Source: Candidatus Binatus soli
Lineage (GTDB): Bacteria > Desulfobacterota > Binatia > Binatales > Binataceae
Direction of reading: 5' to 3'
Assembly: GCA_002479255.1 (NCBI GenBank)
Contig: DLMJ01000013.1
Coordinates: 1-64,000 of the forward strand
Length of the DNA: 64,000 nucleotides
Made by a program: the position numbers and the translations under genes. The notes beneath the pieces were generated by a model. The model did not search any database. It saw nothing but the letters and a program-made list of their open reading frames with translations, and was not told where the DNA came from. This document shows positions 33,236 through 43,825 of the stretch, piece after piece (position 1 is the stretch's first letter; each line of letters begins with the position of its first letter).

Positions 33236-34318
33236 TCAGGTGTTCTGCGCGACAGTCTTTTTTGAATGATGGGTCTTCGACGAAGCCTGGTGAAGATGTG
33301 ACGCGTGCGACTTCTTCGAGCGCTTCGGCGCGAAGTCGGTCTTGATTGGCGCAGGCCGAATCGCCGGCTCGTCCTCGATGCCCGGGAAATACTTGGCCTC
33401 GTAGCGATGCACCTGCAAGGCGGCAAGGAATTCCGCATAGTAGTTTTTTACGGCGAAGCCGAAATGCGGTCCCTGGTAGTGCTGGACCATTTGGCAATAG
33501 TCGCCGCCGTAAATCCCCGCTGCGCGCGCCACTCCGCCCGTGCCGTAGTTGTACGCCGTAATCGCCAGCGGCCAATCGCCGAGCGTCTCGTAGTTTGATC
33601 GCAACAGCTTGGCCGCCGCGAGCGTCTCGCGCTCCGGGTTGAGGCGATCGTCGTGATAGCGCGTGATTTTCATGTAATGCTTGCCGGTGTCACGCGTGAA
33701 CTGCCAGATTCCAACCGCGCCCGCACTCGATCGCGAAGCGCCGTGGAAGCCCGACTCGACGTGCGCCAGCGTCACCAGCTCGGGCGGGAGCCCCGCGGTC
33801 CGGAAGATCCGCTCCATCGTCGGTATGTAGTATCGGCTCCGCAGCAGCCCGTCGTGGAATTGTTCGCGCAGTCCTTCCTGCACGCGCAAGTTCTGCGCCG
33901 CAACGGCATAGGCGCTCGGCGGCTCGCCCTTGAACATCGCGGCGACCTGGCGCTCTTCATAGTCCGAAGGTTCGCGCCCGGTCGCGAGGCGACTGAGAAT
34001 TTCGCCATATTTTATTTTGAGATAGTCGTTCGCCCAGTCGATATCGCCGCGGGTCGGCTGACCGTCGCCGGGAAGATGAAACACCCGGTAGATACGCCGC
34101 ACATTGTCGCGATCGACGACCGCGAAGTCGCGCGCCGAGTACGCGGTAAAAACATTGACCCAGAAATCGACGTTGGGCTCGATCGAAGCCGGACGCGGAA
34201 ATGGGAGTTTGGTCTCCGACGACGCGTTGGGCGGGGCCGCAAAGCCAAATGCGATCGCGAGCGCAAACGCTGCGATTACTTTGACTATTCGGTTTGCCGG
34301 CAGCTTCGCTTCGAACAA
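33236..34318 (-). CDS. Lytic transglycosylase (SLT domain, MltD-like)
   Basis: 360 aa beginning at a TTG that follows a good GAGGAAGAAGG site. A signal peptide (RIVKVIAAFALAIAFGFA) precedes about 130 residues of helical linker, then the SLT lysozyme-like domain: PELVTLAHVESGFHGASRSS with catalytic Glu188, AVGIWQFTRDTGKHYM, RYHDDRLNPERETLAAAKLL and AITAYNYGTGGVARA. The C-terminal tail is His/Lys/Ser-rich (KRSKKSHASHLHQ ... TVAQNT). No LysM repeat is present. It would cleave the glycan chain of peptidoglycan to the 1,6-anhydro product in the periplasm. Confidence 0.9.
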   Translation of the reverse strand: MFEAKLPANRIVKVIAAFALAIAFGFAAPPNASSETKLPFPRPASIEPNVDFWVNVFTAYSARDFAVVDRDNVRRIYRVFHLPGDGQPTRGDIDWANDYLKIKYGEILSRLATGREPSDYEERQVAAMFKGEPPSAYAVAAQNLRVQEGLREQFHDGLLRSRYYIPTMERIFRTAGLPPELVTLAHVESGFHGASRSSAGAVGIWQFTRDTGKHYMKITRYHDDRLNPERETLAAAKLLRSNYETLGDWPLAITAYNYGTGGVARAAGIYGGDYCQMVQHYQGPHFGFAVKNYYAEFLAALQVHRYEAKYFPGIEDEPAIRPAPIKTDFAPKRSKKSHASHLHQASSKTHHSKKTVAQNT

Positions 34319-34422
34319 CGCCTTCTTCCTCGCGCTCTATGAATTAGCTCTCGTTGCTCCCATAGTCAACAAATTAGATGCCCGGGCGCCAACTATTGCG
34401 CCGCGTTCGATCGGCGGCGGTG

Positions 34423-34932
34423 TCAGTAATTGTTATTCGCGTTGTAGCTGGTATCCAGCCCCGTACCATTGTTGCTGAACGAGCTGGCCGGAAAGCGATC
34501 CGCCGCCGCCGACAGCTCGCTATGCTCGGTGAATCGATCCTGTTCGGGGAATTTACCGGATGAATCGCCGAATCTGTCCGACGCGTCGGCGTCAAGACGG
34601 GACACAGGCCAGCACCTTGCCCCGGTCGAGCCACTCGCTGCCGAGCCCGCCCGCGATTCGAAATCCGCGCCCGCGCTGGAAGCCGACGCGGCCCCAGCCC
34701 TGTCGCTCCAACTGCCGCCCAATCCGCTGGCTCCCCAAGTGCTCGAGCCTGCGCCGATGTCGCTCGAACCGATTGAGGAAGGCGAAATGCTGGTGCCCAT
34801 CGAGCCGCCCGCAGTCCCGACTCCCGCCGTCGTGGGCGCATACTCGCCCATCGTCTGCGCGTCGGCGTGCGGCGCGAATAGTGCGAGCATCGCAATCAGC
34901 ACGGCTGGCACAATCAGCTTGATGAGTCTCAT
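34423..34932 (-). CDS. Exported Ser/Gly-rich protein of unknown function
   Basis: 169 aa, with AGGGGAGG eight bases before the ATG. A signal peptide ending ADA-QT (about residue 25) is followed by an entirely low-complexity mature part rich in Ser, Gly, Ala, Thr and Asp, including SISPSSIGSSDIGAGSS, and a terminal Asn run (YNANNNY). No domain can be recognised. Such proteins may be flexible periplasmic or secreted. It is adjacent to the transglycosylase in the same direction, 104 bases apart. Confidence 0.6.
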   Translation of the reverse strand: MRLIKLIVPAVLIAMLALFAPHADAQTMGEYAPTTAGVGTAGGSMGTSISPSSIGSSDIGAGSSTWGASGLGGSWSDRAGAASASSAGADFESRAGSAASGSTGARCWPVSRLDADASDRFGDSSGKFPEQDRFTEHSELSAAADRFPASSFSNNGTGLDTSYNANNNY

Positions 34933-35092
34933 GGCGTTCGACCTCCCCTGAGCCTACTGCCAGTAACGTTCGATACTCTAGTCGTAGCATCACGTACGTG
35001 GCAATAACCGGGTAACGCGGGCCTGCGTGGGCGCCCGTGCTTGTGACCAGTCAACGCGCGCGGTTAATCTGACATAGATACTCAAGAAAACC

Positions 35093-36370
35093 GTGGACGA
35101 AATCGAAATCACTCCCCTGACCGGCCCGCTCGACGCCCGCGTTGTGCTGCCGGGCTCCAAGAGCATCACGAATCGCGCGATGGTTCTGGCCGCGCTGGCG
35201 CAGGGACGCTCGGTCATCGACTCAGTTCTGTTGAGCGACGACACGCGCTACATGAGCGACGCGCTGAGGGTGATGGGCTTTACGGTCGAGATTGACGAGT
35301 CGGCGCGCAGAATTACAGTCAGCGGGCGCGGCGGGACGATCCCGGCGCACGGCGGCGAGATCTTCGTCGGTGGCGCCGGCACCGTGATGCGATTTATCGT
35401 CGCGATGGTCACGCTCGGCGAGGGACGCTTTCGGATCGACGGAAATCAGCGGATGCGTCAGCGTCCGATCGGTCCGCAGCTCGACGCGATGCAGCGGCTG
35501 GGCGCGAGCGTTTACAGCGAGCGCAACAACCATTGTCCGCCGGTGATAGTCGATGCGTCGCGGGCACGCTTCGAAGGCGGCGAAACTTCGATCGACGCGC
35601 GCGTGTCGTCGCAATTCGTCTCGGCGATGCTGATGCCGGCGCCGATTTGGAAGGCCGGCCTCAAGCTCCGGGTGATCGGCGATGCTGCGCGGCCTTTTAT
35701 CGACATGACGCTGCGACTGATGGAGGCATGGGGAGCGCACAGCTCTGTCGAAGGCGAAATGATCGTTGTGCCCGGCGGTCAGTGGTATCGCGCGCAGCGT
35801 TTCGTCGTCGAGCCGGACGCGTCGAGCGCGAGCTATTTTGCGGCGGCCGCGGCTCTCGTCGGCGGGAAGGTGCGAATCGAGGGCCTCACGTCGAACTCGG
35901 TCCAGGGCGACATCGGTTTTCTTGGCGTGCTTCAGCAAATGGGCGCCCGCGTCACGTGGCATCCCGACCACGTCGAGATCGCGGGAACCGGGCGGCTTGT
36001 CGGCGTCGACGTCGCGATGAATTCGATGCCGGACATGGCGCCGACGCTCGCCGCGATTGCCCCGTTTGCCTCCTCGCCGACCAAGATCCGCAATGTCGCG
36101 TTCATCCGGCATCACGAAAGCGATCGCATCCGCGCGCTCGCGACCGAACTGAGGCGGCTGGGTGCGGCGGTCATCGAGAGCGATGACGGACTCGAGATTG
36201 CGCCGTCCGCGATGCGTCCGGCGGTCATCGAGACCTACGACGATCATCGAATCGCGATGAGTTTTTCGGTGACGGGGCTGAAGCTCGGCGGCCTGAAGAT
36301 CAAAGATCCCGGATGCGTCGCGAAGACGTTCCCGGATTTTTTCGATCGCCTCGCTGCACTGAAAAACTGA
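35093..36370 (+). CDS. aroA: 3-phosphoshikimate 1-carboxyvinyltransferase (EPSP synthase)
   Basis: 425 aa from GTG. Two-domain EPSP synthase: start motif PGSKSITNRAMVLAALAQG, phosphate/PEP contacts in GGAGTVMRFIVAMV and GNQRMRQRPIGP, then SSQFVSAMLM, VEPDASSASYFAAA, DMAPTLAAIAPFA and the closing RIKESDR-like HHESDRIRALATELRRLG and ETYDDHRIAMSF. The usual NAGTAMRP stretch is here GGAGTVMRF, where Pro101 (E. coli numbering) is replaced by Phe, a difference seen in some EPSPS subclasses. It makes the aromatic-amino-acid precursor EPSP. It stands alone after a 160-base intergenic gap and is followed 51 bases later by a membrane protein gene. Confidence 0.94.
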   Translation: MDEIEITPLTGPLDARVVLPGSKSITNRAMVLAALAQGRSVIDSVLLSDDTRYMSDALRVMGFTVEIDESARRITVSGRGGTIPAHGGEIFVGGAGTVMRFIVAMVTLGEGRFRIDGNQRMRQRPIGPQLDAMQRLGASVYSERNNHCPPVIVDASRARFEGGETSIDARVSSQFVSAMLMPAPIWKAGLKLRVIGDAARPFIDMTLRLMEAWGAHSSVEGEMIVVPGGQWYRAQRFVVEPDASSASYFAAAAALVGGKVRIEGLTSNSVQGDIGFLGVLQQMGARVTWHPDHVEIAGTGRLVGVDVAMNSMPDMAPTLAAIAPFASSPTKIRNVAFIRHHESDRIRALATELRRLGAAVIESDDGLEIAPSAMRPAVIETYDDHRIAMSFSVTGLKLGGLKIKDPGCVAKTFPDFFDRLAALKN

Positions 36371-36421
36371 GGACCGGATCGTTGGCGCGCTTGCGCCAAA
36401 GCCCGGTGAAATAGTGAAAAA

Positions 36422-37294
36422 GTGAAAACGAATCCGGATCGGTTCGTCCTCGGCTTCGTCAAATTTCTGGGTACGCCGTTGTGCATCGCCGCGATCCTCG
36501 CCGCGATGGTCGCGTTCACTCGTGCGCGCGACGGGAATTGGGAGCAAGCGGCGTTGGCCGCGTCGGTCGCGCTGGCGTGCGGGGGAGCCGGCTTCGGAGC
36601 GATATGGTGGGTCCGATTCCACGCGCGGGCTGCCGATCCTTCCGAGCGATTGCGCGCGTTGAATCCCGCCGCGCCGTGGATGTGGCGCGAGGACTGGGCC
36701 CGCCACGAGGTCCGCACTTCGGCGCGGCGCGACGCGAATCGACTGACGATCATAGCGATCGCGTGGTGCGTCGCGACGTTTCCCATCTTCTTTATTGTGC
36801 CCCACCGCGCGATCCGAAGCGCCGACTACTTCGCGATACCGTCTTTGATATTCCCGCTGATCGGCGTCGTCATGATGGCGTGGGCGATGCGAATCCGGAT
36901 GCGAATCCGCCAATACGGCGAGTCGTGGTTCGTGATGGCTTCCGTGCCGGGCCAAATCGGCGGTTCGCTTGCCGGATCGATTCATGTCGACAAGCCGCTG
37001 ACGGCCGGACAACAGGTCGCGCTCGAACTCGCCTGCATCAACCGCACGACGCGCGGAACCTGGCACAGTCTCACGACCTGGGACTGGATTTTGTGGCACG
37101 CTGAGCAAACTTCGATGAGCGATTCGACGGGATCGATTCCGGTCGCATTCCTGATCGCGTCGGATTGCCGCCCGACCGACGATTCGAATCCAAAAAGCCG
37201 AATCGTATGGCGTCTCGGCGCGAAGGCGCCCGGCGCCGCCGGTGGATACCGCGCTGAATTCGAAGTGCCGGTGTTCCGAATCGGTTCCTCTTAA
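36422..37294 (+). CDS. DUF3592-like membrane protein
   Basis: 290 aa from GTG. Four hydrophobic segments, two near residues 12-32 and 42-62 and two near 108-128 and 138-155, enclose a cytoplasmic or periplasmic segment with WMWREDWARHEV. After the fourth helix comes a beta-rich part (GQIGGSLAGSIHVDKPLTAG, VALELACINRTTRG ... VAFLIASDC) that looks like the extracytoplasmic fold of DUF3592-type proteins. The function is unknown. The gene follows aroA in the same direction and may be co-transcribed. The stretch before the start, with GTGAAA-type repeats, offers no ribosome-binding site. Confidence 0.55.
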   Translation: MKTNPDRFVLGFVKFLGTPLCIAAILAAMVAFTRARDGNWEQAALAASVALACGGAGFGAIWWVRFHARAADPSERLRALNPAAPWMWREDWARHEVRTSARRDANRLTIIAIAWCVATFPIFFIVPHRAIRSADYFAIPSLIFPLIGVVMMAWAMRIRMRIRQYGESWFVMASVPGQIGGSLAGSIHVDKPLTAGQQVALELACINRTTRGTWHSLTTWDWILWHAEQTSMSDSTGSIPVAFLIASDCRPTDDSNPKSRIVWRLGAKAPGAAGGYRAEFEVPVFRIGSS

Positions 37295-37330
37295 GCCTAA
37301 GTCTGCGAAGGGCCGCGGTTAAAGCGCGAA

Positions 37331-37346
37331 TGTTTCACGTGAAACA
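37331..37346. promoter_or_regulatory. parS centromere site (ParB binding)
   Basis: TGTTTCACGTGAAACA is a perfect 16-bp palindrome identical to the canonical bacterial chromosomal parS. ParB/Spo0J binds such sites and ParA uses them for origin segregation; they cluster near the replication origin. It lies in a 132-base non-coding gap. Only one copy is seen in the window, and parA and parB are not in it. Confidence 0.93.
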
Positions 37347-37426
37347 CTGCTCGCCTTAAACTTGGCACAGTAGTATAAGAGCGCTTTGGCGTTGTAGCGA
37401 ACTCAACTTATCAACCTAGGGAGAAC

Positions 37427-37804
37427 ATGCGCATGGCATCTCGTAAACAGATAGGGGAATTTTCGTTCAAGTTCACCACGATCACCTGCATTCCCGGGCC
37501 AGCAGGTAGCGTACTTAACCAAGTGACTTGGGAAGGGACGGCGACGGGATTTGGGGCGGTCTTCAGCACGCTAACCTTCGTCGGCGGCAACAAGAGCGGG
37601 AGTTACAGTGAGTGTGGGACGGCATTCCTGGACAATGGCGACGGTCTCAGCGGCATCGGTCAGGGGACCTATGAGGGTAACGGGAAAAACAAGTGGCACA
37701 CGGCGGGCTTTTTGCAGATCTCCGATGGCCGCAGGATCGCTAGCGAGGGTGAGATAGACCTGGCCTCGCGGTCGTATAAGGGGAAGCTATTCGAGATGAG
37801 CTGA
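37427..37804 (+). CDS. Small beta-rich protein of unknown function
   Basis: 125 aa. CTAGGGAG stands about eight bases before the ATG. No signal peptide, so cytoplasmic. The sequence is Gly/Thr-rich with repeated strands (FSFKFTTITCIPG, GTATGFGAVFSTLTFVGG, GIGQGTYEGNGKNKWHTAG), which suggests a beta barrel of the DUF3224/AOC-barrel kind, but the resemblance is weak. Two Cys (ITCIP, SECGTAF) could form a pair. It sits next to parS with no linked gene of known function. Confidence 0.55.
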   Translation: MRMASRKQIGEFSFKFTTITCIPGPAGSVLNQVTWEGTATGFGAVFSTLTFVGGNKSGSYSECGTAFLDNGDGLSGIGQGTYEGNGKNKWHTAGFLQISDGRRIASEGEIDLASRSYKGKLFEMS

Positions 37805-38303
37805 GCCATCGCGGTCAAGCTCTCCAAGGCGCGCCTGACTGAGTTAATCCCACAGGAGTCAAGTGAACTACGGCGCGGTCGGCCGGCTGTCGGCCGACCG
37901 CGCTTCATCGCAGACGTGCGCGGGCTCGCGCACGGCCGATGCCGGATTCTGCCACTGCGGACTGTCATGTTTAGGGAAGGGCAATTTATACCACCTGTTG
38001 TGGTCCAAGGACGACTATACCACCAATGATAGTTTCGTTCCGTCAAAATTAATTTTTCGCAAGCGGAGGTTGCTCGATGAACAGCAATCGTCGCGGCGAT
38101 GAAGCTGCGTCCGGTGATTTCGGACAAATGTGCGTGAGGAGTTGACCTGAGTGTTGTCCATAGCCGATCGCATAGCACGCGGGGGACGGTGCGGGCAGGC
38201 TGAATAGTTCATCCCAGAACCTGTAAGGGAGAGGACGAAGGTGGTATCCGGGATTCTTCGCCGCAGCGGCTCAGAATGACACCAACCGGAGTCAGGCGCC
38301 GAG
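37805..38303. other. 499-bp intergenic region between two converging units
   Basis: Between the 125-aa gene (+) and atpC (-). It holds the strong hairpin at 37873-37903 and, near 38250-38278, GGGATTCTTCGCCGCAGCGG followed by CTCAGAATGAC, a phrase that resembles dispersed repeats of many genomes (ATTCT...AGAAT arms). A GTG-started 79-codon frame (37863-38102) crosses the hairpin and lacks coding character. A 22-codon frame with CGGAGG (about 38078) is too short to call. I see no convincing gene. Confidence 0.4.
37873..37903. terminator. 13-bp perfect GC hairpin, possible bidirectional transcription end
   Basis: GCGCGGTCGGCCG (37873-37885) and CGGCCGACCGCGC (37891-37903) pair exactly around a 5-base loop (GCTGT). 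It follows the 125-aa gene by 68 bases. Only two T follow, so factor-independent ending is uncertain. Confidence 0.5.
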
Positions 38304-38726
38304 CTAGCGCGGGGCGGGTTTCAGGGCGGCGGCTTCAACTCGGGCACGGGCGAGCATCAGGGCTTCCTGGGCGGGGGCGTAGTCGGGATCGTAGAAGCTC
38401 AAATTTGAAAACTTCTCGTCGGCATCCCGCACTTGCGCGGCCGCGGCGCTGGCGTCGATGCTCTCGGGCGATTCGGCGCTGCTCGCCAGCACGGTCATCA
38501 CGCCGTCTTTCACTTCGGCGAAGCCGCCCGACACAACCCAGTGCATCGCCTCGCCGTCGGGCAGGCGCGCCTCCAGCACTCCGGGCACAAGCGACGTGAT
38601 GAAGTTGATGTGATCGGGTAGAACTCCGAATTCGCCGAGCGGGCCAATCGCCGAGACTTCCTCGGCTTGTCCTTCGGCGACCATGCCGGTGGGTGTGACG
38701 AGTGTGAATGAGAACGTCGCAGCCAT
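38304..38726 (-). CDS. atpC: ATP synthase epsilon subunit
   Basis: 140 aa from the ATG of MAATFSFTLVTPTG, chosen because it gives the family's own N-terminus; a longer frame would overlap atpD. The beta-sandwich is typical: VAEGQAEEVSAIGPLGEFGVLPDHINFITSL, given as residues 17 to 47, then GGFAEVKDGVMTVLA. The C-terminal helical pair ends LARARVEAAALK. Epsilon couples gamma to the c-ring and can inhibit ATP hydrolysis. It is the last gene of the operon, 16 bases after atpD. Confidence 0.94.
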   Translation of the reverse strand: MAATFSFTLVTPTGMVAEGQAEEVSAIGPLGEFGVLPDHINFITSLVPGVLEARLPDGEAMHWVVSGGFAEVKDGVMTVLASSAESPESIDASAAAAQVRDADEKFSNLSFYDPDYAPAQEALMLARARVEAAALKPAPR

Positions 38727-38742
38727 CGCGGACTCCGGTTGC

Positions 38743-40215
<1,473 letters not shown>

Positions 40216-41118
40216 TTAACGCAACGCCTCTGCGCCGCCGACTATGTCCATCAGCTCGCGCGTGATCTGGGCCTGGCGGGCGCGATTCATCTCGAGCGTG
40301 AGCGACGAGATCATCTCGATGGCATTGTTGGTCGCACTGTCCATCGCGGTCATTCGCGCACCCTGCTCGCTGGCCTCGGCCTCGAGCAGCGCGTGATAGA
40401 CGGCGGCTTCGAGATATCCGCGCAGCACGACCGGCGCCAGTTCGGCGCGCGACGGCTCGACGAGATAGTCGATTTTCGGCGCGCCGGTTTTGGGCATCGC
40501 GCCATCAACGCTCGCGCCATCCTGGATACCGGCGTCGCCAGGCGGCTTGACCGGCAGCAGGCGCTCGTAAACCGCCTTCTGCGTGACGGCGGATTGGAAA
40601 TGAGTATAGACGATGCCGGCCTCGTCGATCGCGCCGGAGCTGTAATCGGCGAGCATCCTGGCGGCGATATCGCGCGCGAGAGCGATCGTGGCCAGGCGCG
40701 GCAAATTATCGACTCGCGACAGCGCGACCGGCACCCCGGAGCGCTTGAAATGATCGACGGCTTTCTTGCCGACTGCGAACAGTTCGATCTCGAATCCCGC
40801 GCCGCGGATTTCGCGCCGCGCCGCTTCGGCCGCACGGAACAGGTACGAGTTGTAGCCGCCGGCCAGCCCACGATCGGACGCGACCACCACCAGCATCGAT
40901 CTCTTTTGCGCACCCTCGACCGGGCCGACCGAGATTCCTTCCGAGGTGAGCAGGGAATCCGCGACTCGCGCCAGCGCTTCGCTGTACGGCAGTGAGTTGG
41001 CGAGTGCTTCCTGCGCGCGCCTCAAGCGCGCGGCCGAAACCAGTTTCAGCGCGCGCGTGATCTGCTGCGTCGATTTGGCCGACGCGATCCGGCGCCGGAT
41101 TGCCTTGAGTGATGCCAT
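40216..41118 (-). CDS. atpG: ATP synthase gamma subunit
   Basis: 300 aa. N-terminal helix MASLKAIRRRIASAKSTQQITRALKLVSAARLRRAQ, given as residues 1 to 36, and the C-terminal helix AMDSATNNAIEMISSLTLEMNRARQAQITREL, residues about 257-288, form the central coiled coil that turns inside alpha3beta3. Between them is the Rossmann-like globular part with LVVVASDRGLAGGYNS. Length is a little longer than E. coli gamma owing to a loop around residues 195-215. Located 18 bases after atpA and 45 before atpD. Confidence 0.96.
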   Translation of the reverse strand: MASLKAIRRRIASAKSTQQITRALKLVSAARLRRAQEALANSLPYSEALARVADSLLTSEGISVGPVEGAQKRSMLVVVASDRGLAGGYNSYLFRAAEAARREIRGAGFEIELFAVGKKAVDHFKRSGVPVALSRVDNLPRLATIALARDIAARMLADYSSGAIDEAGIVYTHFQSAVTQKAVYERLLPVKPPGDAGIQDGASVDGAMPKTGAPKIDYLVEPSRAELAPVVLRGYLEAAVYHALLEAEASEQGARMTAMDSATNNAIEMISSLTLEMNRARQAQITRELMDIVGGAEALR

Positions 41119-41136
41119 CGTCGAACGCTATCGCGA

Positions 41137-42678
41137 CTACGCCGGCTGCGGCGCGGCCGACTTGTTTTCGGCCAGGAACGATTGTTCGTAGGCGTCGAGT
41201 CCGGCCTTAAGTTTTTTCGTCAGCTCGTCGGAAATCTGTTTTTGGTCCCGGATTTCGGCGAGCAAGCCGGCGTGGCGCGAGTCGAAGTTCGTGTACAGTC
41301 CCGCCTCGAACGGCCGAATCTGCTCGACCGAGAGTTTGTCGAAGTAGCCCTCTCGCGCGGCGAAAATGATCAGCACCTCTTTCTCCATCGGCAGCGGACT
41401 GTACTGATTCTGCTTGAGCATCTCGGTCAGCCGCGCGCCGCGGGCGAGCAGGCGCTGCGACGACGCGTCGAGGTCGGATCCGAACTGCGCGAACGCCGCC
41501 ATCTCCCGGTACTGCGCGAGGTCGAGCTTGAGCGTGCCTGCAACCTGCTTGATCGCCTTGACCGCGGCCGAGAATCCAACGCGCGACACCGACAGCCCGA
41601 CGTTGACGGCGGGACGCACGTTGGAGTTGAAGAGATCTTTATCGAGAATTATCTGGCCGTCGGTGATCGAGATGACGTTAGTCGGAATGTACGCCGACAC
41701 GTCGCCTTCCTGGGTCTCGATTACGGGCAGCGCGGTCAGCGACCCGCCGCCCATCTCGTCGCTCATCTTGGCGGCGCGCTCGAGCAGGCGCGAATGCAGA
41801 TAGAAGACGTCGCCGGGGTAAGCCTCGCGGCCGGGCGGGCGGCGCAGCAGCAGCGACAACTGGCGATAGGCCTGCGCGTGCTTGCTCAAATCGTCGTACA
41901 CCAGCAGCGCATGCTTGCCGGTGTCGCGAAAATACTCGCCCATCGTGCAGCCGCTGTAGGGCGCGATGAACTGGAGCGGGGCGGCCTCCGACGCGGTCGC
42001 AGCGATGACCGTGGTGAACTCCATCGCGCCGGAGCTTGTGAGGCGCTGGACAACTTGCGCGACGGTCGAGCGCTTCTGCCCAATCGCCACGTAAAAGCAA
42101 TGCATGTTCTGGCCGCGCTGGTTGATGATGGTATCGATGGCGATTGCGGTTTTGCCGGTCTGACGATCGCCGATTATCAGTTCGCGCTGTCCGCGTCCGA
42201 TCACCAGCATCGTGTCGATAGCCTTGATGCCGGTCTGCAGCGGCTCCTTGACGGGCTGGCGGCGGATGATACCGGGCGCCTTGATTTCGATTCGCCGCGT
42301 CGCGGACGACTTGATCGGCCCCTTGTCGTCGATCGGCTGTCCGAGCGCGTTGACGATGCGGCCGAGCAGGCCCTCGCCGACGGGCACTTCGGCGATTCTG
42401 CCGGTGCGCTTGACCTCGTCGCCTTCCTGGATGTCCTGGGGATCGCCGAACAGCACGGCGCCGACGTTGTCCTCCTCGAGGTTCAGCACCATCCCGAACA
42501 TCTGATGCGGAAATTCGAGCAGCTCGCCGAGCGCGGCGTTCTGCAGTCCGTAGATTCGGGCGATACCGTCGCCGCAGGAGAGCACGCGGCCGGTTTCGCG
42601 CACCGAGATGCTGCCCTCAAAACCCTTGATCTCGTTTTTGAGGATTTCGCTGATTTCCGATGGTCTGATTTCCGCCAT
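41137..42678 (-). CDS. atpA: ATP synthase alpha subunit
   Basis: 513 aa. The P-loop [13 protein letters not shown] is present, with the arginine-finger region ([16 protein letters not shown], then [28 protein letters not shown], positions about 285-340; [15 protein letters not shown] for the finger). The N-terminal contact with delta is [14 protein letters not shown]. Alpha carries the non-catalytic nucleotide sites of F1. It follows atpH by 20 bases and precedes atpG by 18, in the usual order. Confidence 0.97.
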   Translation of the reverse strand: MAEIRPSEISEILKNEIKGFEGSISVRETGRVLSCGDGIARIYGLQNAALGELLEFPHQMFGMVLNLEEDNVGAVLFGDPQDIQEGDEVKRTGRIAEVPVGEGLLGRIVNALGQPIDDKGPIKSSATRRIEIKAPGIIRRQPVKEPLQTGIKAIDTMLVIGRGQRELIIGDRQTGKTAIAIDTIINQRGQNMHCFYVAIGQKRSTVAQVVQRLTSSGAMEFTTVIAATASEAAPLQFIAPYSGCTMGEYFRDTGKHALLVYDDLSKHAQAYRQLSLLLRRPPGREAYPGDVFYLHSRLLERAAKMSDEMGGGSLTALPVIETQEGDVSAYIPTNVISITDGQIILDKDLFNSNVRPAVNVGLSVSRVGFSAAVKAIKQVAGTLKLDLAQYREMAAFAQFGSDLDASSQRLLARGARLTEMLKQNQYSPLPMEKEVLIIFAAREGYFDKLSVEQIRPFEAGLYTNFDSRHAGLLAEIRDQKQISDELTKKLKAGLDAYEQSFLAENKSAAPQPA

Positions 42679-42698
42679 ATGATGTCGTTTGTTCCCGG

Positions 42699-43232
42699 CT
42701 AGCCTGCAAGCCGGCGCTTTGCCTCCGCGAGGCGAGTTGCAAGGCTGCCGTCGTAGATTTTTCCGCCCAATTCCGCGGTCACGCCGCCGAGCAGCGCGGG
42801 GTCGATTTTCACGGTTGGAATAATTTTCAGCGCCGCGATCTTTTCGAGTCCGCCCACCACCCGCGCAACCTCCGCGTCCGACGGTTGAATCGCAAAGATC
42901 AGGGTCGCGCGCTCACGGCCCATCGCCCGATCGAGCAAGTCGCGATACGACTCGGCTATCGCGCCGAGCTCACGAATCCGCCCGTGGCGCGCGACCACCA
43001 CCGCAAACGAGCGCAGCGGGAAGCTGAGATTGAGGCGCTCGGCAATTTTCGCCATCGCCTCCTGCCGCGATTGCTCGGCCAGCTCGGGCGATGCGAGGCG
43101 CTCGAGGAGCTCGGGCGAATCGACCATCGCGGCCAGCCGCTCGAGCTCGACGCCCCACTTTTCCTCGCTGCCCTTGTCCGCCAGATCGAGCAGGGCGCGC
43201 GCGTAGCGCCTGGCGACTCGCGAACCTTTCAT
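42699..43232 (-). CDS. atpH: ATP synthase delta subunit
   Basis: 177 aa. Family features: [19 protein letters not shown] at the start, a six-helix N-domain and the C-terminal [28 protein letters not shown], residues about 140-167, which binds the b/b' stalk. Delta joins the top of F1 to the peripheral stalk. Its ATG overlaps the atpF stop by four bases (ATGA), so translation is coupled. Confidence 0.93.
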   Translation of the reverse strand: MKGSRVARRYARALLDLADKGSEEKWGVELERLAAMVDSPELLERLASPELAEQSRQEAMAKIAERLNLSFPLRSFAVVVARHGRIRELGAIAESYRDLLDRAMGRERATLIFAIQPSDAEVARVVGGLEKIAALKIIPTVKIDPALLGGVTAELGGKIYDGSLATRLAEAKRRLAG

Positions 43233-43804
43233 TGCCGGTCACCCGGGGCAAGCTCGTCCATGAAGCCGTCGATGAGCCGGCCCTGGTCGGTGGTTTGAAA
43301 ATTGCGCCCGATCAGATCGCGCGCCAGCGTCGCGGCGGATTCGGCAAGCTGCGCGCGCACGCGGCGGCGCGCCGCTTCTGAGAGCGCGGAACTGCTCATC
43401 GCGGTGTCGCGGTGGATTCGATCGGCCGTCGATTTCGCCAGCTCGGCGACCTTGCCGACCTGGAAAGCAGTTTCCCGTTCCAGTTCGTCCGCGACCTTCT
43501 TTAGTTCCGCCGCGAGCGCAGCCATCCGCGCCGCCGCCTTGTTGGCCAACTCCTCAGCTTCGGCGAATGCGCCTGCCGCGCGGGACAGGCCGGTGCGAAT
43601 CGTGACGGCGCGATCGGCAAAGAACTTCCGCGCCGGAGGACCGGCGAAATAGACCAGCACCCCCACAAACAGGATGAAGTTGATCGCGAAGAAGGCCAGC
43701 GACAGCCATGAGCCGTGCTCCGCGCCCGCATCCTCGGCGGCAAAGGCGGCGGCCGGAAAAAAAGCGGCAGCGAAAATCGCCGCCGATGTGATCCACTTCT
43801 TCAT
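43229..43804 (-). CDS. atpF: ATP synthase b subunit with cleavable-looking N-terminus
   Basis: 191 aa. Unlike E. coli b, it begins with a signal-like segment (WITSAAIFAAAFFPAAAFA-AE), then the membrane helix SLAFFAINFILFVGVLVYFAG and a charged amphipathic coil (FADRAVTIRTGLSRAAGAFAEAEELANKAAARMAALAAELKKVADELERET, residues about 62 to 112) for the peripheral stalk. This N-terminal extension is common in deltaproteobacterial b subunits. It pairs with b' upstream in a heterodimer, which explains two different b genes. It overlaps atpH by four bases. Confidence 0.9.
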   Translation of the reverse strand: MKKWITSAAIFAAAFFPAAAFAAEDAGAEHGSWLSLAFFAINFILFVGVLVYFAGPPARKFFADRAVTIRTGLSRAAGAFAEAEELANKAAARMAALAAELKKVADELERETAFQVGKVAELAKSTADRIHRDTAMSSSALSEAARRRVRAQLAESAATLARDLIGRNFQTTDQGRLIDGFMDELAPGDRQ

Positions 43805-43825
43805 CGGGTGTTGAATCAGTCGCGC

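Noticed and set aside
35222..37108. 628-codon minus-strand frame opposite aroA
   Set aside because: Fully antisense to EPSP synthase and the next gene, Arg/His/Asp-rich composition, no motif, no ribosome-binding site.
37863..38102. 79-codon GTG-started frame after the 125-aa gene
   Set aside because: It runs through a 13-bp perfect hairpin and shows no coding pattern.
41182..42702. 506-codon plus-strand frame opposite atpA (and 365 codons at 39082-40179 opposite atpD)
   Set aside because: Antisense to highly conserved ATP synthase genes.
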